Shown here piece after piece: positions 8,507 through 16,681 of a stretch of DNA of 64,000 nucleotides (position 1 is its first letter; each line of letters starts with the position of its first letter). Under the pieces are notes generated by a model. It ran no database searches, had not been told where the DNA came from, and saw nothing but the letters and a program-made list of their open reading frames with translations. Source of the stretch: Streptomyces griseiscabiei (GTDB taxonomy: Bacteria > Actinomycetota > Actinomycetes > Streptomycetales > Streptomycetaceae). The DNA lies in the NCBI RefSeq assembly GCF_020010925.1, contig NZ_JAGJBZ010000001.1, positions 3,082,001 to 3,146,000 of the forward strand, written 5' to 3'. The position numbers were made by a program, and so were the translations under genes.

Positions 8507-9025
8507 ATGCGTACCCCTCAGGTCGTCGTGGTCATGGGCGTGGCAGGGACCGGCAAGACCACGATCGGCCCCCTGCTCGCTGCCCGGCTCGGCGTTCCGT
8601 ACGCCGAGGGCGACGACTTCCACCCCGAGGCCAACATCGCCAAGATGTCGGCCGGAACACCGCTGGACGACGCGGACCGGGGGCCGTGGCTGGACGCCAT
8701 CGGGGCCTGGGCGCACGGCCGGGACGGACTCGGCGGGGTGGTCAGCTGTTCCGCGCTGAAGCGCGCCTACCGGGACCGGCTGCGGGCCGCCGCGCCCGGG
8801 GTCGTCTTCGTGCACCTCGCCGGGGACCGCGCGCTCATCGAGGACCGGATGTCGCACCGGCAGGGCCACTTCATGCCCACCGCGCTGCTCGACTCCCAGT
8901 TCGCCACGCTGCAGCCGCTCCGGGCGGACGAGGCGGGCGTGACGGTCGGTGTGGCGGGCACGCCCGAGGAGATCGCCGAGCGGGCGGTCGCCGCGCTGCG
9001 GGAGTTCGATCCGGCCGCCTCGTAA
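8507..9025 (+). CDS. gntK: Gluconokinase
   Basis: 172-residue carbohydrate kinase that phosphorylates D-gluconate to 6-phosphogluconate with ATP, feeding the pentose phosphate pathway. The P-loop GVAGTGKTT is near residue 10, followed by the family blocks EGDDFHPEANIAKMSAGTPL, DADRGPWLDAI, SCSALKRAYRDRLR and HRQGHFMPTALLDSQF, all typical of GntK/IdnK. The ATG at 8507 has GCGAGG five bases upstream; an in-frame upstream ATG at 8453 lies across the operator region and is unlikely. It is cotranscribed with the permease 56 bases downstream. Confidence 0.93.
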   Translation: MRTPQVVVVMGVAGTGKTTIGPLLAARLGVPYAEGDDFHPEANIAKMSAGTPLDDADRGPWLDAIGAWAHGRDGLGGVVSCSALKRAYRDRLRAAAPGVVFVHLAGDRALIEDRMSHRQGHFMPTALLDSQFATLQPLRADEAGVTVGVAGTPEEIAERAVAALREFDPAAS

Positions 9026-9081
9026 CTCCCTGTCCCACCCTCTCCCCCTCCCTCCCCTTCTCCCCCACTCAAGGATTCACC

Positions 9082-10479
9082 GTGACCAGACTCAACGTCG
9101 AGCTGCTGGCAGCGGACCCCGTCGAGCCGATCACCTCGGCCGGGCACGCGCAGCTGGGCATCGCCGTACTGGCGGGCATCGCCGTGATCGTCGTGCTCAT
9201 CACCAGGTTCAAGGTGCACGCCTTCCTGGCGCTGACCATCGGCTCGCTCGCGCTGGGCGCGTTCGCCGGGGCGCCGCTGGACAAGGCGATCGCCAGCTTC
9301 ACCACCGGGCTCGGGACGACCGTGGCCGGGGTGGGCGTCCTCATCGCGCTGGGTGCGATCCTCGGCAAGCTGCTGGCGGACTCCGGGGGCGCCGACGAGA
9401 TCGTCGACACGATCCTCGCGAAGGCCGGCGGGCGGGCGATGCCCTGGGCGATGGTGCTGATCGCCTCCGTGATCGGGCTGCCGCTGTTCTTCGAGGTCGG
9501 GATCGTGCTGCTGATCCCGGTCGTGCTGATGGTCGCCAAGCGCGGCAACTACTCGCTGATGCGTATCGGCATCCCGGCCCTCGCCGGTCTGTCCGTGATG
9601 CACGGGCTGATCCCGCCGCACCCCGGCCCGCTGGTCGCGATCGACGCCGTGGGGGCCAACCTGGGGGTCACGCTGGCGCTTGGCCTGGTCGTGGCGATAC
9701 CGACCGTGATCATCGCCGGGCCGCTGTTCTCGAAGTACGCGGCCCGCTGGGTGGACGTGCCGGTGCCCGAGCGGATGATTCCCCCGCGCGCCTCGGAGGA
9801 GCTGGAGAAGCGGCCCGGGTTCGGCGCGACCCTCGCGACCGTGCTGCTGCCGGTGGTGCTGATGCTGGCCAAGGCGCTGGTGGACATCGTCGTCGACGAT
9901 CCCGAGAACATGGTGCAGCGGGTCTTCGACGTGGCCGGCTCACCGCTGATCGCGCTGCTCGCGGCGGTGATCGTGGGCATGTTCACGCTCGGGCGGGCGG
10001 CCGGGTTCACCAAGGAGCGGCTGGGGTCGACCGTCGAGAAGTCCCTCGCGCCGATCGCGGGCATCCTGCTGATCGTCGGCGCGGGCGGCGGCTTCAAGCA
10101 GACGCTGATCGACTCCGGGGTCGGGCGGATGATCCTGGAGATCTCCGAGGACTGGTCCATCCCCGCGCTCGTCCTGGCCTGGCTGATCGCGGTCGCCATC
10201 CGGCTGGCGACGGGGTCGGCGACCGTCGCGACGATCTCGGCGGCCGGCCTGGTGGCCCCGCTCGCCGCGGACATGTCGACGACCCACACGGCCCTTCTCG
10301 TCCTCGCCATCGGCGCCGGCTCGCTCTTCTTCAGCCATGTCAACGACGCCGGGTTCTGGATGGTGAAGGAGTACTTCGGGATGACCGTCGGCCAGACCAT
10401 CAAGACCTGGTCGGTGATGGAGACGATCATCTCGGTGGTGGCGGGGGCGATCGTGCTGCTGCTGTCGCTGATCATCTAG
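9082..10479 (+). CDS. gntP: GntP family gluconate:H+ symporter
   Basis: 465-residue integral membrane permease with about 12-14 hydrophobic segments. Family signatures include GIGALLGKLL-like ALGAILGKLLADSGGA, IGLPLFFEVG, HGLIPPHPGPL and SATVATISAAGLVAPL, all characteristic of GntP gluconate transporters. It imports gluconate for the adjacent kinase. Start GTG at 9082 follows AAGG with suitable spacing. The gene ends before a bidirectional hairpin that separates it from the convergent cytochrome b gene. Confidence 0.92.
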   Translation: MTRLNVELLAADPVEPITSAGHAQLGIAVLAGIAVIVVLITRFKVHAFLALTIGSLALGAFAGAPLDKAIASFTTGLGTTVAGVGVLIALGAILGKLLADSGGADEIVDTILAKAGGRAMPWAMVLIASVIGLPLFFEVGIVLLIPVVLMVAKRGNYSLMRIGIPALAGLSVMHGLIPPHPGPLVAIDAVGANLGVTLALGLVVAIPTVIIAGPLFSKYAARWVDVPVPERMIPPRASEELEKRPGFGATLATVLLPVVLMLAKALVDIVVDDPENMVQRVFDVAGSPLIALLAAVIVGMFTLGRAAGFTKERLGSTVEKSLAPIAGILLIVGAGGGFKQTLIDSGVGRMILEISEDWSIPALVLAWLIAVAIRLATGSATVATISAAGLVAPLAADMSTTHTALLVLAIGAGSLFFSHVNDAGFWMVKEYFGMTVGQTIKTWSVMETIISVVAGAIVLLLSLII

Positions 10480-10522
10480 CTGGTCATCCGGACGGTACGG
10501 GACCAGGTCCTGTCCGAGGGAG

Positions 10523-10561
10523 CATCCGCTGTGTCCGGCGCTACGGCCGCCACAGCGGATG
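10523..10561. terminator. Bidirectional hairpin between gntP and the cytochrome b gene
   Basis: CATCCGCTGTG (10523-10533) is complementary to CACAGCGGATG (10551-10561), an 11-bp stem. It lies 44 bases after gntP and includes the last codons of the convergent cytochrome b gene, so it can serve both. Confidence 0.6.
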
Positions 10562-11164
10562 TTCTCTGTCCGCCCACTCCTTGCTCACGGAGCCCGTCCG
10601 CAGGCCCCGGCGGGCCTCCGGGTCGCCCAGGGCCATGCCGATGTGGCCGGCCAGGACGATGCCGATGGTCAGGGCCAGCCAGTCGTGGACGAAGGTCGCG
10701 CTGGTGCGCCACATCAGCGGGGTGAGGTGGGTGAACCACATCATCAGACCGGTGGCGAGCATGACGAGGGTGGCGCCCGCGATCCAGGAGGCGTAGAGCT
10801 TCTGGCCGGCGTTGAACTTGGCGGCGGGGCGGCCGCCGGGGGTGCGGCGGCGGGCGGCGCGGAGCCAGACGCGGTCGTGCGGGCCCCAGCGGTTGAGCCG
10901 GCCGAGGTCCGCGCGGAAGGCCCGGGAGGCGAGGCCCGCCAGGACCGGCAGGGGCAGCAGCAGGCCCGTCCACTTGTGGACCGTCACCACCAGGGCCCGG
11001 CGGCCGACCAGTTCGGCGAGGGCGGGGACGTAGAGACAGGCCGCCGTCACCACGCAGACGCCCATCAGGGCGGCCGTGGTGCGGTGGATCCAGCGTTCGG
11101 CGGCGGTGAAGCGCCGGACGCGGGCCTCCGATCGCACGGGGGGCTCGTCAAGTAGTGGGTTCAT
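10541..11164 (-). CDS. Cytochrome b561/b6-type membrane protein, redox partner of the molybdoenzyme
   Basis: 207-residue protein with four membrane segments (about 25-45, 65-85, 125-150, 160-180) and conserved histidines in ERWIHR, TVHKWTG, WFTH and FVHDW/AGHIG, the pattern of two-haem cytochrome b subunits of formate dehydrogenase gamma or YedZ type. Its start overlaps the end of the preceding molybdopterin oxidoreductase gene by 17 bases on the same strand, so the two are translationally coupled. The likely role is to pass electrons between the quinone pool and the exported molybdoenzyme. Confidence 0.85.
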   Translation of the reverse strand: MNPLLDEPPVRSEARVRRFTAAERWIHRTTAALMGVCVVTAACLYVPALAELVGRRALVVTVHKWTGLLLPLPVLAGLASRAFRADLGRLNRWGPHDRVWLRAARRRTPGGRPAAKFNAGQKLYASWIAGATLVMLATGLMMWFTHLTPLMWRTSATFVHDWLALTIGIVLAGHIGMALGDPEARRGLRTGSVSKEWADREHPLWRP

Positions 11165-11921
11165 CGTCCCGCCCGTTCGATCGGCCGACCCAGGCGTCGA
11201 TGTCGTAGCCCCGTTCCTCCCAGTAGCCGGGCTCGACCTCCTTCGTGACCTCGATGCCGGAGAGCCACTTGGCCGACTTGTAGAAGTACATGGGGGCCAC
11301 GTAGAGCCGGACCGGGCCGCCGTGGTTGTGGCTGATGTCCTTGTCCCGCATCCGCAGCGCCACCAGGACGTCCGCGCGGCGGGCCTGCTCCAGGGTGAGG
11401 CTCTCGCTGTACGCCCCGTCGAAGCAGGTGAACCGGACCGCGCCCGCCGAGGAGCGCACCCCGGCCGCGTCCAGCAGCGCGGAGAGCCGTACGCCCTCGA
11501 AGGGGGTGTCCGGGACCCGCCAGCCGGTGACGCACTGGACGTCCTTGACCATCCGGGTCTGCGGGAGGGCCCGCAGGTCGGCGAGGGTGTAGGAGGTGCG
11601 TCTTTCGACCAGGCCGCCGACGGTCAGGCGGTAGTTCTCCGCGTTCTTGCGGGGCACGGACGACGTCACCGAGTAGTAGCGGAAGCCGCCGCCGTTGGGG
11701 AGCAGACCGGTCAGACCGGTGGGGTCCTTCTGGGCCGCCTCTCCGAGGAACGCCTCCATGCCGCGCTGGAGGACGGGCGCGGAGACCACGCCGAGGGCGC
11801 CGAGGCCGAGGGTGCCGAGGAGGACACGGCGGCCGATGGGCGCGCCGTGCTCCCGTTGCCTGTCTTCGTCTTCGGGGGGTTCCGGCGGCGCCTGCCGCGC
11901 CGCGGGATGTTCAGGGTTCAC
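11148..11921 (-). CDS. Sulfite-oxidase-fold molybdopterin oxidoreductase, exported
   Basis: 257-residue enzyme of the sulfite oxidase/MsrP fold. The N-terminus has GRRVLLGTLGLGALGVVSAP, a twin-arginine-like membrane or signal segment, so the enzyme should act outside the membrane. The catalytic domain contains VKDVQCVTGW, whose Cys is the molybdenum ligand, followed by GGPVRLYVAPMYFYKSAKWL, a block conserved in YedY-like proteins. The C-terminal dimerisation domain of true sulfite oxidases is absent. It forms a two-gene unit with the downstream cytochrome b protein. The physiological substrate (methionine sulfoxide, sulfite or other) cannot be decided from sequence. Confidence 0.85.
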   Translation of the reverse strand: MNPEHPAARQAPPEPPEDEDRQREHGAPIGRRVLLGTLGLGALGVVSAPVLQRGMEAFLGEAAQKDPTGLTGLLPNGGGFRYYSVTSSVPRKNAENYRLTVGGLVERRTSYTLADLRALPQTRMVKDVQCVTGWRVPDTPFEGVRLSALLDAAGVRSSAGAVRFTCFDGAYSESLTLEQARRADVLVALRMRDKDISHNHGGPVRLYVAPMYFYKSAKWLSGIEVTKEVEPGYWEERGYDIDAWVGRSNGRDDEPTT

Positions 11922-12007
11922 CTAATGATTCGACCATCCGCCGCCCCTGTCCGGCCAGCGGCGGCGGAGATTCGTCAGAGTTCCGTAAGCCCCGGCGGGG
12001 CCGGGGC

Positions 12008-13663
12008 TCAGCCCGTCGCCTTCGCCGCCGCGCGGCCCGCCGTACGGCCGGAGAAGAGGCAGCCGCCGAGGAACGTGCCCTCCAGGGAGCGGTAGCCGTG
12101 CACACCGCCGCCGCCGAAGCCGGCCGCCTCACCGGCCGCGTACACGCCCTCCAGCGGGTCGCCGCCGTCGGTGAGGACACGGGAGGAGAGGTCGGTCTCC
12201 AGGCCGCCGAGGGTCTTGCGGGTCAGGATGTTCAGGCGGACGGCGATCAGCGGGCCCGCCTTGGGGTCGAGGATGCGGTGCGGGGTGGCGGTGCGGATGA
12301 GCTTGTCGCCGAGGTAGTTGCGGGCGCCCCGGATCGACATGACCTGGAGGTCCTTGGTGAAGGGGTTGGCGACCTCGCGGTCCCGGGAGACGATCTCGCG
12401 GCGCAGCTCGGCCTCGTCGATCAGCGGTTCCTTGGTGAGCGCGTTCATGCCGCGGACCAGGGCGCCGAGGTCCTTCTCGACGACGAAGTCGACGCCGTGG
12501 TCCATGAAGGCCTTCACCGGGCCGGGGACGTCCGCGCGGGCCCGGATGAAGACGTCCTTGACGGACTTCCCGGTGAGGTCGGGGTTCTGCTCGGAGCCGG
12601 AGAGGGCGAACTCCTTGCCGATGATCTTCTGGTCGAGGACGAACCACGTGTAGTCGTAGCCGGTCTTCATGATGTGTTCGAGGGTGCCGAGGGTGTCGAA
12701 GCCCGGGAAGAGCGGCACGGGCAGTCGCTTGCCGCGGGCGTCCAGCCAGAGCGAGGACGGGCCGGGCAGGACGCGGATGCCGTGGTTCTCCCAGATGGGG
12801 TTCCAGTTCTGGATGCCCTCGGTGTAGTGCCACATACGGTCGCGGTTGATCAGGTTGGCGCCCGCTTCCTCGGCGATGCCGAGCATCCGGCCGTCGACGT
12901 GCGCGGGCACCCCGGAGATCATCTTCTCCGGGGGGTTGCCGAGCCGCTCGGGCCAGTTGGCGCGGACGAGGTCGTGGTTGCCGCCGATGCCGCCGGAGGT
13001 GACGATCACGGCCTGGGCCTTCAGTTCGAAGGCGCCGGTGCCCGTGCGGCTGCTGGCCTGGCCGCGCTCGATCGTCGAGGCCTCCAGGATCTCGCCGGTG
13101 ACGGTGTCGACGGCGCCCGCGCTGCGCGACAGACCGGTCACCCGGTGCCGGAACTTCAGCTGGACCAGCCCCCGGGCCACACCCTCACGCACCCGCCGCT
13201 CGAAGGGGGCGACGAGGCCGGGGCCGGTGCCCCAGGTGATGTGGAAGCGGGGGACCGAGTTGCCGTGGCCGTTGGCGTCGTAGCCGCCGCGCTCGGCCCA
13301 GCCGACCACCGGGAAGAACCGCACGCCCTGCTGGTGGAGCCACGACCGCTTCTCGGTGGCCGCGAAGTTCACATAGGCCTCGGCCCATTTGCGCGGCCAG
13401 TGGTCCTCCTCGCGGTCGAAGGCGGCCGTGCCCATCCAGTCCTGGAGGGCGAGGGCGTGGCTGTCCTTGATCCGCAGGCGGCGCTGCTCGGGCGAGTCGA
13501 CGAAGAAGAGTCCGCCGAAGGACCAGTGCGCCTGGCCGCCGATCGACTGCTCCGGCTCCTGGTCGAGCAGGATGACCTTGCGGCCCGCGTCGACGAGCTC
13601 CGCGGTCGCCGCGAGCCCGGCGAGGCCCGCCCCGATCACGATCACATCTGCGTCGTACGACAT
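12008..13663 (-). CDS. FAD-binding dehydrogenase of the fumarate reductase/KstD-like family
   Basis: 551-residue flavoprotein. The N-terminus carries the dinucleotide motif GAGLAGLAATAEL and LLDQEPE (adenosine-binding acidic end); FAD_binding_2 family blocks follow, including VIVTSGGIGGNHDLVRANWP and the C-terminal GVYAAGEAAGFGGGGVHGYR with the second FAD contact. The length and these blocks match the large actinobacterial 'FAD-binding dehydrogenase' group near 3-ketosteroid-delta-1-dehydrogenase; a steroid substrate is not implied. It is a single transcription unit with its promoter toward 13.7 kb, where a TetR-like dyad is visible. Confidence 0.88.
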   Translation of the reverse strand: MSYDADVIVIGAGLAGLAATAELVDAGRKVILLDQEPEQSIGGQAHWSFGGLFFVDSPEQRRLRIKDSHALALQDWMGTAAFDREEDHWPRKWAEAYVNFAATEKRSWLHQQGVRFFPVVGWAERGGYDANGHGNSVPRFHITWGTGPGLVAPFERRVREGVARGLVQLKFRHRVTGLSRSAGAVDTVTGEILEASTIERGQASSRTGTGAFELKAQAVIVTSGGIGGNHDLVRANWPERLGNPPEKMISGVPAHVDGRMLGIAEEAGANLINRDRMWHYTEGIQNWNPIWENHGIRVLPGPSSLWLDARGKRLPVPLFPGFDTLGTLEHIMKTGYDYTWFVLDQKIIGKEFALSGSEQNPDLTGKSVKDVFIRARADVPGPVKAFMDHGVDFVVEKDLGALVRGMNALTKEPLIDEAELRREIVSRDREVANPFTKDLQVMSIRGARNYLGDKLIRTATPHRILDPKAGPLIAVRLNILTRKTLGGLETDLSSRVLTDGGDPLEGVYAAGEAAGFGGGGVHGYRSLEGTFLGGCLFSGRTAGRAAAKATG

Positions 13664-13737
13664 GGAGGACGTCCTCTCGGGAACGGGTCGGGCGGCCGGG
13701 GCGTGCCGGGGCAGGCCGGATACCGCCCAGCGCTTTG

Positions 13738-13755
13738 TTACTGGCCGGTCAGCAG
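13738..13755. promoter_or_regulatory. Possible TetR-type dyad upstream of the flavoprotein gene
   Basis: The sequence TTACTGGCCGGTCAGCAG has a dyad core ACTGGCCGGTCAG resembling TetR-family operators. It lies about 75 bases upstream of the FAD dehydrogenase start. No regulator gene is adjacent, so the cognate protein is unknown. Confidence 0.35.
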
Positions 13756-13908
13756 CTTTGTGGCATCAGATCCTTCGGTACCGGAGTGACCTAGTCAACT
13801 GCGGAGATGTGTCTCCTCTTACGGACAGGCCACGGCCGGGTGGTTAGAGTCCGAGGACAGACACATTGACCGTTTTGCCGCCTGTTGATCGTCAGAGGTG
13901 CTCGAACC

Positions 13909-14805
13909 GTGTCGGTTCTCGTCCTGATCCTCGCCGTGAGCGCAGCCTGCTGTCTGGGCTTCGGCTTCGTGCTCCAGCAGCAGGCCGCCGCGCACGCCCC
14001 GCTGAGCGACTTCCTCTCGCCCCGGCTGCTGCTGGACCTGATACGGGTGCCGCGCTGGCTCGGCGGGATCGGGCTGATGGTGTGCGGCATGGCCCTGGGC
14101 GCGGTCGCGCTCAGCCAGGGCGAGGTCACCCTCGTGGAACCGCTCCTCGCCACGAACCTCCTCTTCGCGCTCGCCCTCTCCCGCCGGCAGACCCGCCAGC
14201 CGCTGGGCCGCCAGGGCTGGGCGGGGCTGGTGCTGCTCGCGGGCGGTGTTACCGCGTTCATCGTCGCGGGACAGCCTCACGGCGGCGCCGCGGTGGGCGG
14301 ACCCTTCCGGCAGTGGCTGATCATCGGCGTCATGCTGGGGCTCGCACTGCTGCTCACGGCGTACGCGAAGCGGTCCCGGCTGAGCGCCGCGCCGGTGCTC
14401 CTGGCGGTGGCCGCCGGGCTCCTGTACGGCATCCAGGACGCGCTCACCCGGGTCAGCGGGCAGGTGTTCGGCGAGAGCGGCTGGGGCGGGCTGTTCACCA
14501 CGTGGCAGCCGTACGGGGTGGTGCTGCTCGGGGTGACCGGGCTGCTGCTCGTGCAGAGCGCGTTCGAGGCGGGGCCGCTGCGGATGTCGTTGCCTGCGCT
14601 GACGGCGGCGCAGCCGCTGGCCGGGATCGTGTGCGGGGTGGGGTTTCTCGGGGATCGGCTGCGGATGGACGCGGGGGCGTTGGCCTGGGAGGCCGCGGGG
14701 CTGGCGGGGGTTGTGGTGGGGGTGGTGCTGCTGGGGATGCATCCGGCCATGCCGTGCGGCTCCGCCGGGGGTGCGCGGGAGGGGTCTGGGGTTCGGGTCG
14801 TGTAG
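13909..14805 (+). CDS. DMT superfamily (EamA-like) transporter
   Basis: 298-residue polytopic membrane protein with about nine to ten hydrophobic helices in two similar halves, as in EamA/DMT transporters. Recognisable pieces are GFVLQQQAAAHAP early, GEVTLVEPLLATNLLFALALSRRQ in the first half and the matching LPALTAAQPLAGIVCGVGFLGDRLR in the second. This subgroup, with the GFVLQQ N-terminus, is common in Streptomyces and uncharacterised. The GTG at 13909 has AGAGG ten bases upstream; a TTG at 13885 is the alternative. A copy of the dispersed palindromic repeat follows the stop. Confidence 0.85.
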   Translation: MSVLVLILAVSAACCLGFGFVLQQQAAAHAPLSDFLSPRLLLDLIRVPRWLGGIGLMVCGMALGAVALSQGEVTLVEPLLATNLLFALALSRRQTRQPLGRQGWAGLVLLAGGVTAFIVAGQPHGGAAVGGPFRQWLIIGVMLGLALLLTAYAKRSRLSAAPVLLAVAAGLLYGIQDALTRVSGQVFGESGWGGLFTTWQPYGVVLLGVTGLLLVQSAFEAGPLRMSLPALTAAQPLAGIVCGVGFLGDRLRMDAGALAWEAAGLAGVVVGVVLLGMHPAMPCGSAGGAREGSGVRVV

Positions 14806-14882
14806 CGGGTGCGGGCCCGGTGGGGCTTCTCGCGCAGTTCCCCGCGCCCCTGAAAAAGCGGGGCTGCGCCCCTGCTTTTTCG
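14806..14882 (+). repeat. Dispersed GC-rich palindromic repeat, copy 1
   Basis: Shares the core CGCGCAGTTCCCCGCGCCCC with five other intergenic places in the window. Here the core is followed by a hairpin AAAAAGCGGGGC ... GCCCCTGCTTTTT that ends in a T-run, so this copy can act as an intrinsic terminator for the DMT gene. Confidence 0.8.
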
Positions 14883-14935
14883 GCCAGGAAGGGCCGTGGG
14901 CCCGCGGTCGAACACTCCCCTGCTTGGATGGGGCC

Positions 14936-15463
14936 ATGAGCGCCTCCGACGAGATCCTCGACATCGTGGACGAGAACGACCAGGTCATCGGGCAGGCACC
15001 CCGGGGTGAGGTGTATGCGCGGGGGATGCGGCATCGGGCCGTGTTCGTGCTGGTCAGGGATGGGGACGGGCGGGTGTTCGTGCATCGGCGGACGGCCACG
15101 AAGCTGGTCTTCCCGTCGCTGTACGACATGTTCGTGGGCGGGGTGGTCGGCGCGGGCGAGTCCTACGACGACGCGGCGCTGCGCGAGGCGGAGGAGGAGC
15201 TGGGGGTCTCGGGGCTCTCGCGCCCCGAGCCGCTGTTCAAGTTCCTGTACGACGACGGCGCCGGCGGCAGCTGGTGGTCGGCCGTGTACGAGGTCCGCTG
15301 TGAGCTGCCGGTGCGCCCCCAGGTGGAGGAGGTCGCCTGGCACGACTTCCTGACGGAGGCCGAGGTGGAGCGGCGGCTGGGCGAGTGGGAGTGGGTGCCG
15401 GACGGGAGGGCCGCGTACGAGCGGCTCAGGGCAGGCGGTCGATGGTCCGCGGGCGACCGGTAA
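14936..15463 (+). CDS. Nudix hydrolase (YfcD/IPP-isomerase-like)
   Basis: 175-residue Nudix protein. The Nudix box GGVVGAGESYDDAALREAEE plus ELGV sits at about 68-91 and has the full GX5EX7REUXEEXGU pattern, giving the Mg-binding helix. N-terminal DEILDIVDENDQVIG and RGMRHRAVFVLVRD match the YfcD subgroup. It hydrolyses an unknown nucleoside-diphosphate-linked compound. The ATG at 14936 is preceded by GGATGGGG. It is followed after ten bases by the DUF202 genes and may be cotranscribed with them. Confidence 0.9.
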   Translation: MSASDEILDIVDENDQVIGQAPRGEVYARGMRHRAVFVLVRDGDGRVFVHRRTATKLVFPSLYDMFVGGVVGAGESYDDAALREAEEELGVSGLSRPEPLFKFLYDDGAGGSWWSAVYEVRCELPVRPQVEEVAWHDFLTEAEVERRLGEWEWVPDGRAAYERLRAGGRWSAGDR

Positions 15464-15473
15464 TGTCCTGGAC

Positions 15474-15866
15474 GTGATCGAATTTGTGCGGAACGTCCGG
15501 CTCTGGTTCGCTCCCGCGGGGGTCCGGGAGGAGGGGCGGACCCCGGACTACCGGTTCTCCCTGGCCAATGAGCGGACCTTCCTGGCCTGGCTGCGCACCT
15601 CCCTCGCCCTCATCGGCGGCGGCTTCGCGGTGGACCAGTTCCTGCCGGACCTGCGCTGGGGCTGGCGGGTCGGGCTCGCGCTCGCGCTGCTGGCCGCCGG
15701 GGTGCTGTGCGCGCTGCGGGCGGTCAACCACTGGGTGCGCTGCGAGCGGGCGATGCGGCGCGGGGAGGACCTGCCGGTGTCCCGCTTCCCGGCGGTGCTC
15801 AGCCTCGTGGTCGCCGTGGTCGCCGTCGCGATGGTCGCGGTCGTCCTGCTCGGGTGGGAGGGGTGA
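15474..15866 (+). CDS. YidH family DUF202 membrane protein
   Basis: 130-residue protein with a soluble N-terminus followed by the DUF202 signature RFSLANERTFLAWLRTSLALIGGGFAV-type block (about 28-52) and three membrane helices. Function unknown across the family; YidH/VTC-like small domains are often membrane anchors or companions. The GTG start at 15474 lies ten bases after the Nudix gene, and the stop overlaps the next DUF202 gene by GTGA, so the pair is translationally coupled and may form a heteromer. Confidence 0.88.
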   Translation: MIEFVRNVRLWFAPAGVREEGRTPDYRFSLANERTFLAWLRTSLALIGGGFAVDQFLPDLRWGWRVGLALALLAAGVLCALRAVNHWVRCERAMRRGEDLPVSRFPAVLSLVVAVVAVAMVAVVLLGWEG

Positions 15867-16195
15867 TCCCGCCGCCCGCCGCCCCGGGGGCACCCGGCCG
15901 CGACCCCGGGCTCCAGCCCGAACGCACCCGGCTCGCCTGGCGTCGTACGACCCTCACGGGGGCCGTGGTCGCCGTACTCGCCGGGAAGTCCGCGCTGCAC
16001 GGCGGGCCGTCGGCGACGGGGGTGACGGCCGCCGCGCTGTGCGCCGCGCTGTGGCTGGGCCTCCTGGCGCTCGCCCACCGCCGGATCGACGCCCTGACGG
16101 CCGTCCGGCCGTCCGTCCTCGCGCCCCGGGCCGCCTCGGTGGCCGTCCTGTGCGTGATCGCCCTCGCGGTGTGCGGCGCGGCCGTGGTGTTCTGA
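15863..16195 (+). CDS. Second DUF202 membrane protein
   Basis: 110 residues. A proline/alanine-rich leader (PPPAAPGAPGRDPG) precedes the DUF202 core LQPERTRLAWRRTTLTGAVVA, in which the Arg-Thr-x-Leu-Ala-Trp-Arg-Arg-Thr motif is conserved with its upstream partner. Three membrane helices follow. The GTG start shares four bases with the previous stop. Paired divergent DUF202 proteins like this are frequent in actinobacteria; no function is known. Confidence 0.85.
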   Translation: MIPPPAAPGAPGRDPGLQPERTRLAWRRTTLTGAVVAVLAGKSALHGGPSATGVTAAALCAALWLGLLALAHRRIDALTAVRPSVLAPRAASVAVLCVIALAVCGAAVVF

Positions 16196-16296
16196 GGGGC
16201 AAGCCTTGGGGTGTGCATGGAGTTTCTAAAAGGAAGAACTGGGACTTCTGTGACTAGCCTGGATAAGTCACCCCCACCCCACCGAAGGTGAGCACG

Positions 16297-16593
16297 ATGA
16301 CCCTCCTGCACCAGGAACACCCCGTTCACGACCACGACCACGGCCCGACCTGCGGACATGTCGCCGTGTCGCACGGTGACCACACCGACTACGCGCACGA
16401 CGGGCATCTGCACCGCGAGCACTCCGGGCACTGGGACGAATGCGAGCCGAGCGAGCACACCGCGCACGACGGGCACGCCCACGAGCACGGCGAGGACTGC
16501 GGGCACCAGGCGGTCACGCACGGGGACCACGTGGACTATGTGCACGACGGCCACCGCCACGCCGCCCACGACGGCCACTGGGACGATCACTGA
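16297..16593 (+). CDS. Histidine-rich repeat protein, probable metal binder
   Basis: 98-residue protein with about 30 histidines and a few cysteines. It consists of an internal duplication: each half has the form CGHxAVxHGDHxDYxHDGHxHxxHxGHWD (first copy about 19-46, second about 68-96) joined by an acidic linker. The spacing of His, Asp and Cys suggests binding of several zinc, nickel or cobalt ions; it has no signal peptide. The ATG at 16297 follows GAAGG at eight bases; an in-frame GTG nine bases earlier is possible. A long hairpin separates it from an MBL-fold hydrolase on the same strand, which may share its control. No homologue with known function comes to mind. Confidence 0.85.
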   Translation: MTLLHQEHPVHDHDHGPTCGHVAVSHGDHTDYAHDGHLHREHSGHWDECEPSEHTAHDGHAHEHGEDCGHQAVTHGDHVDYVHDGHRHAAHDGHWDDH

Positions 16594-16611
16594 CACACCC
16601 CCCGGATTCCG

Positions 16612-16662
16612 CCGGATCGTCGTCGACTGGCAGGCTCTGACCACCAGTTGGCGACGATCCGG
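16612..16662 (+). other. Long imperfect hairpin between the His-rich and MBL genes
   Basis: Arms 16612-16630 and 16644-16662 are complementary at 17 of 19 positions (CCGGATCGTCG ... CGACGATCCGG, with ACTGG/CCAGT at the loop side) around a 13-base loop. It starts 19 bases after the His-rich stop and ends 19 bases before the MBL start; the MBL ribosome site AAGGGG at 16670-16675 lies just outside the stem. It may be a partial terminator, an mRNA processing site or an attenuator that sets different levels of the two proteins. Confidence 0.75.
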
Positions 16663-16681
16663 GGGGATGAAGGGGTTCACC

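Noticed and set aside
16196..16296. Zur or ArsR box before the histidine-rich gene
   Set aside because: The expected zinc-regulator consensus (TGAAAATGATTTTCA-like) is absent; only a weak AGAA/TTCT dyad is present.
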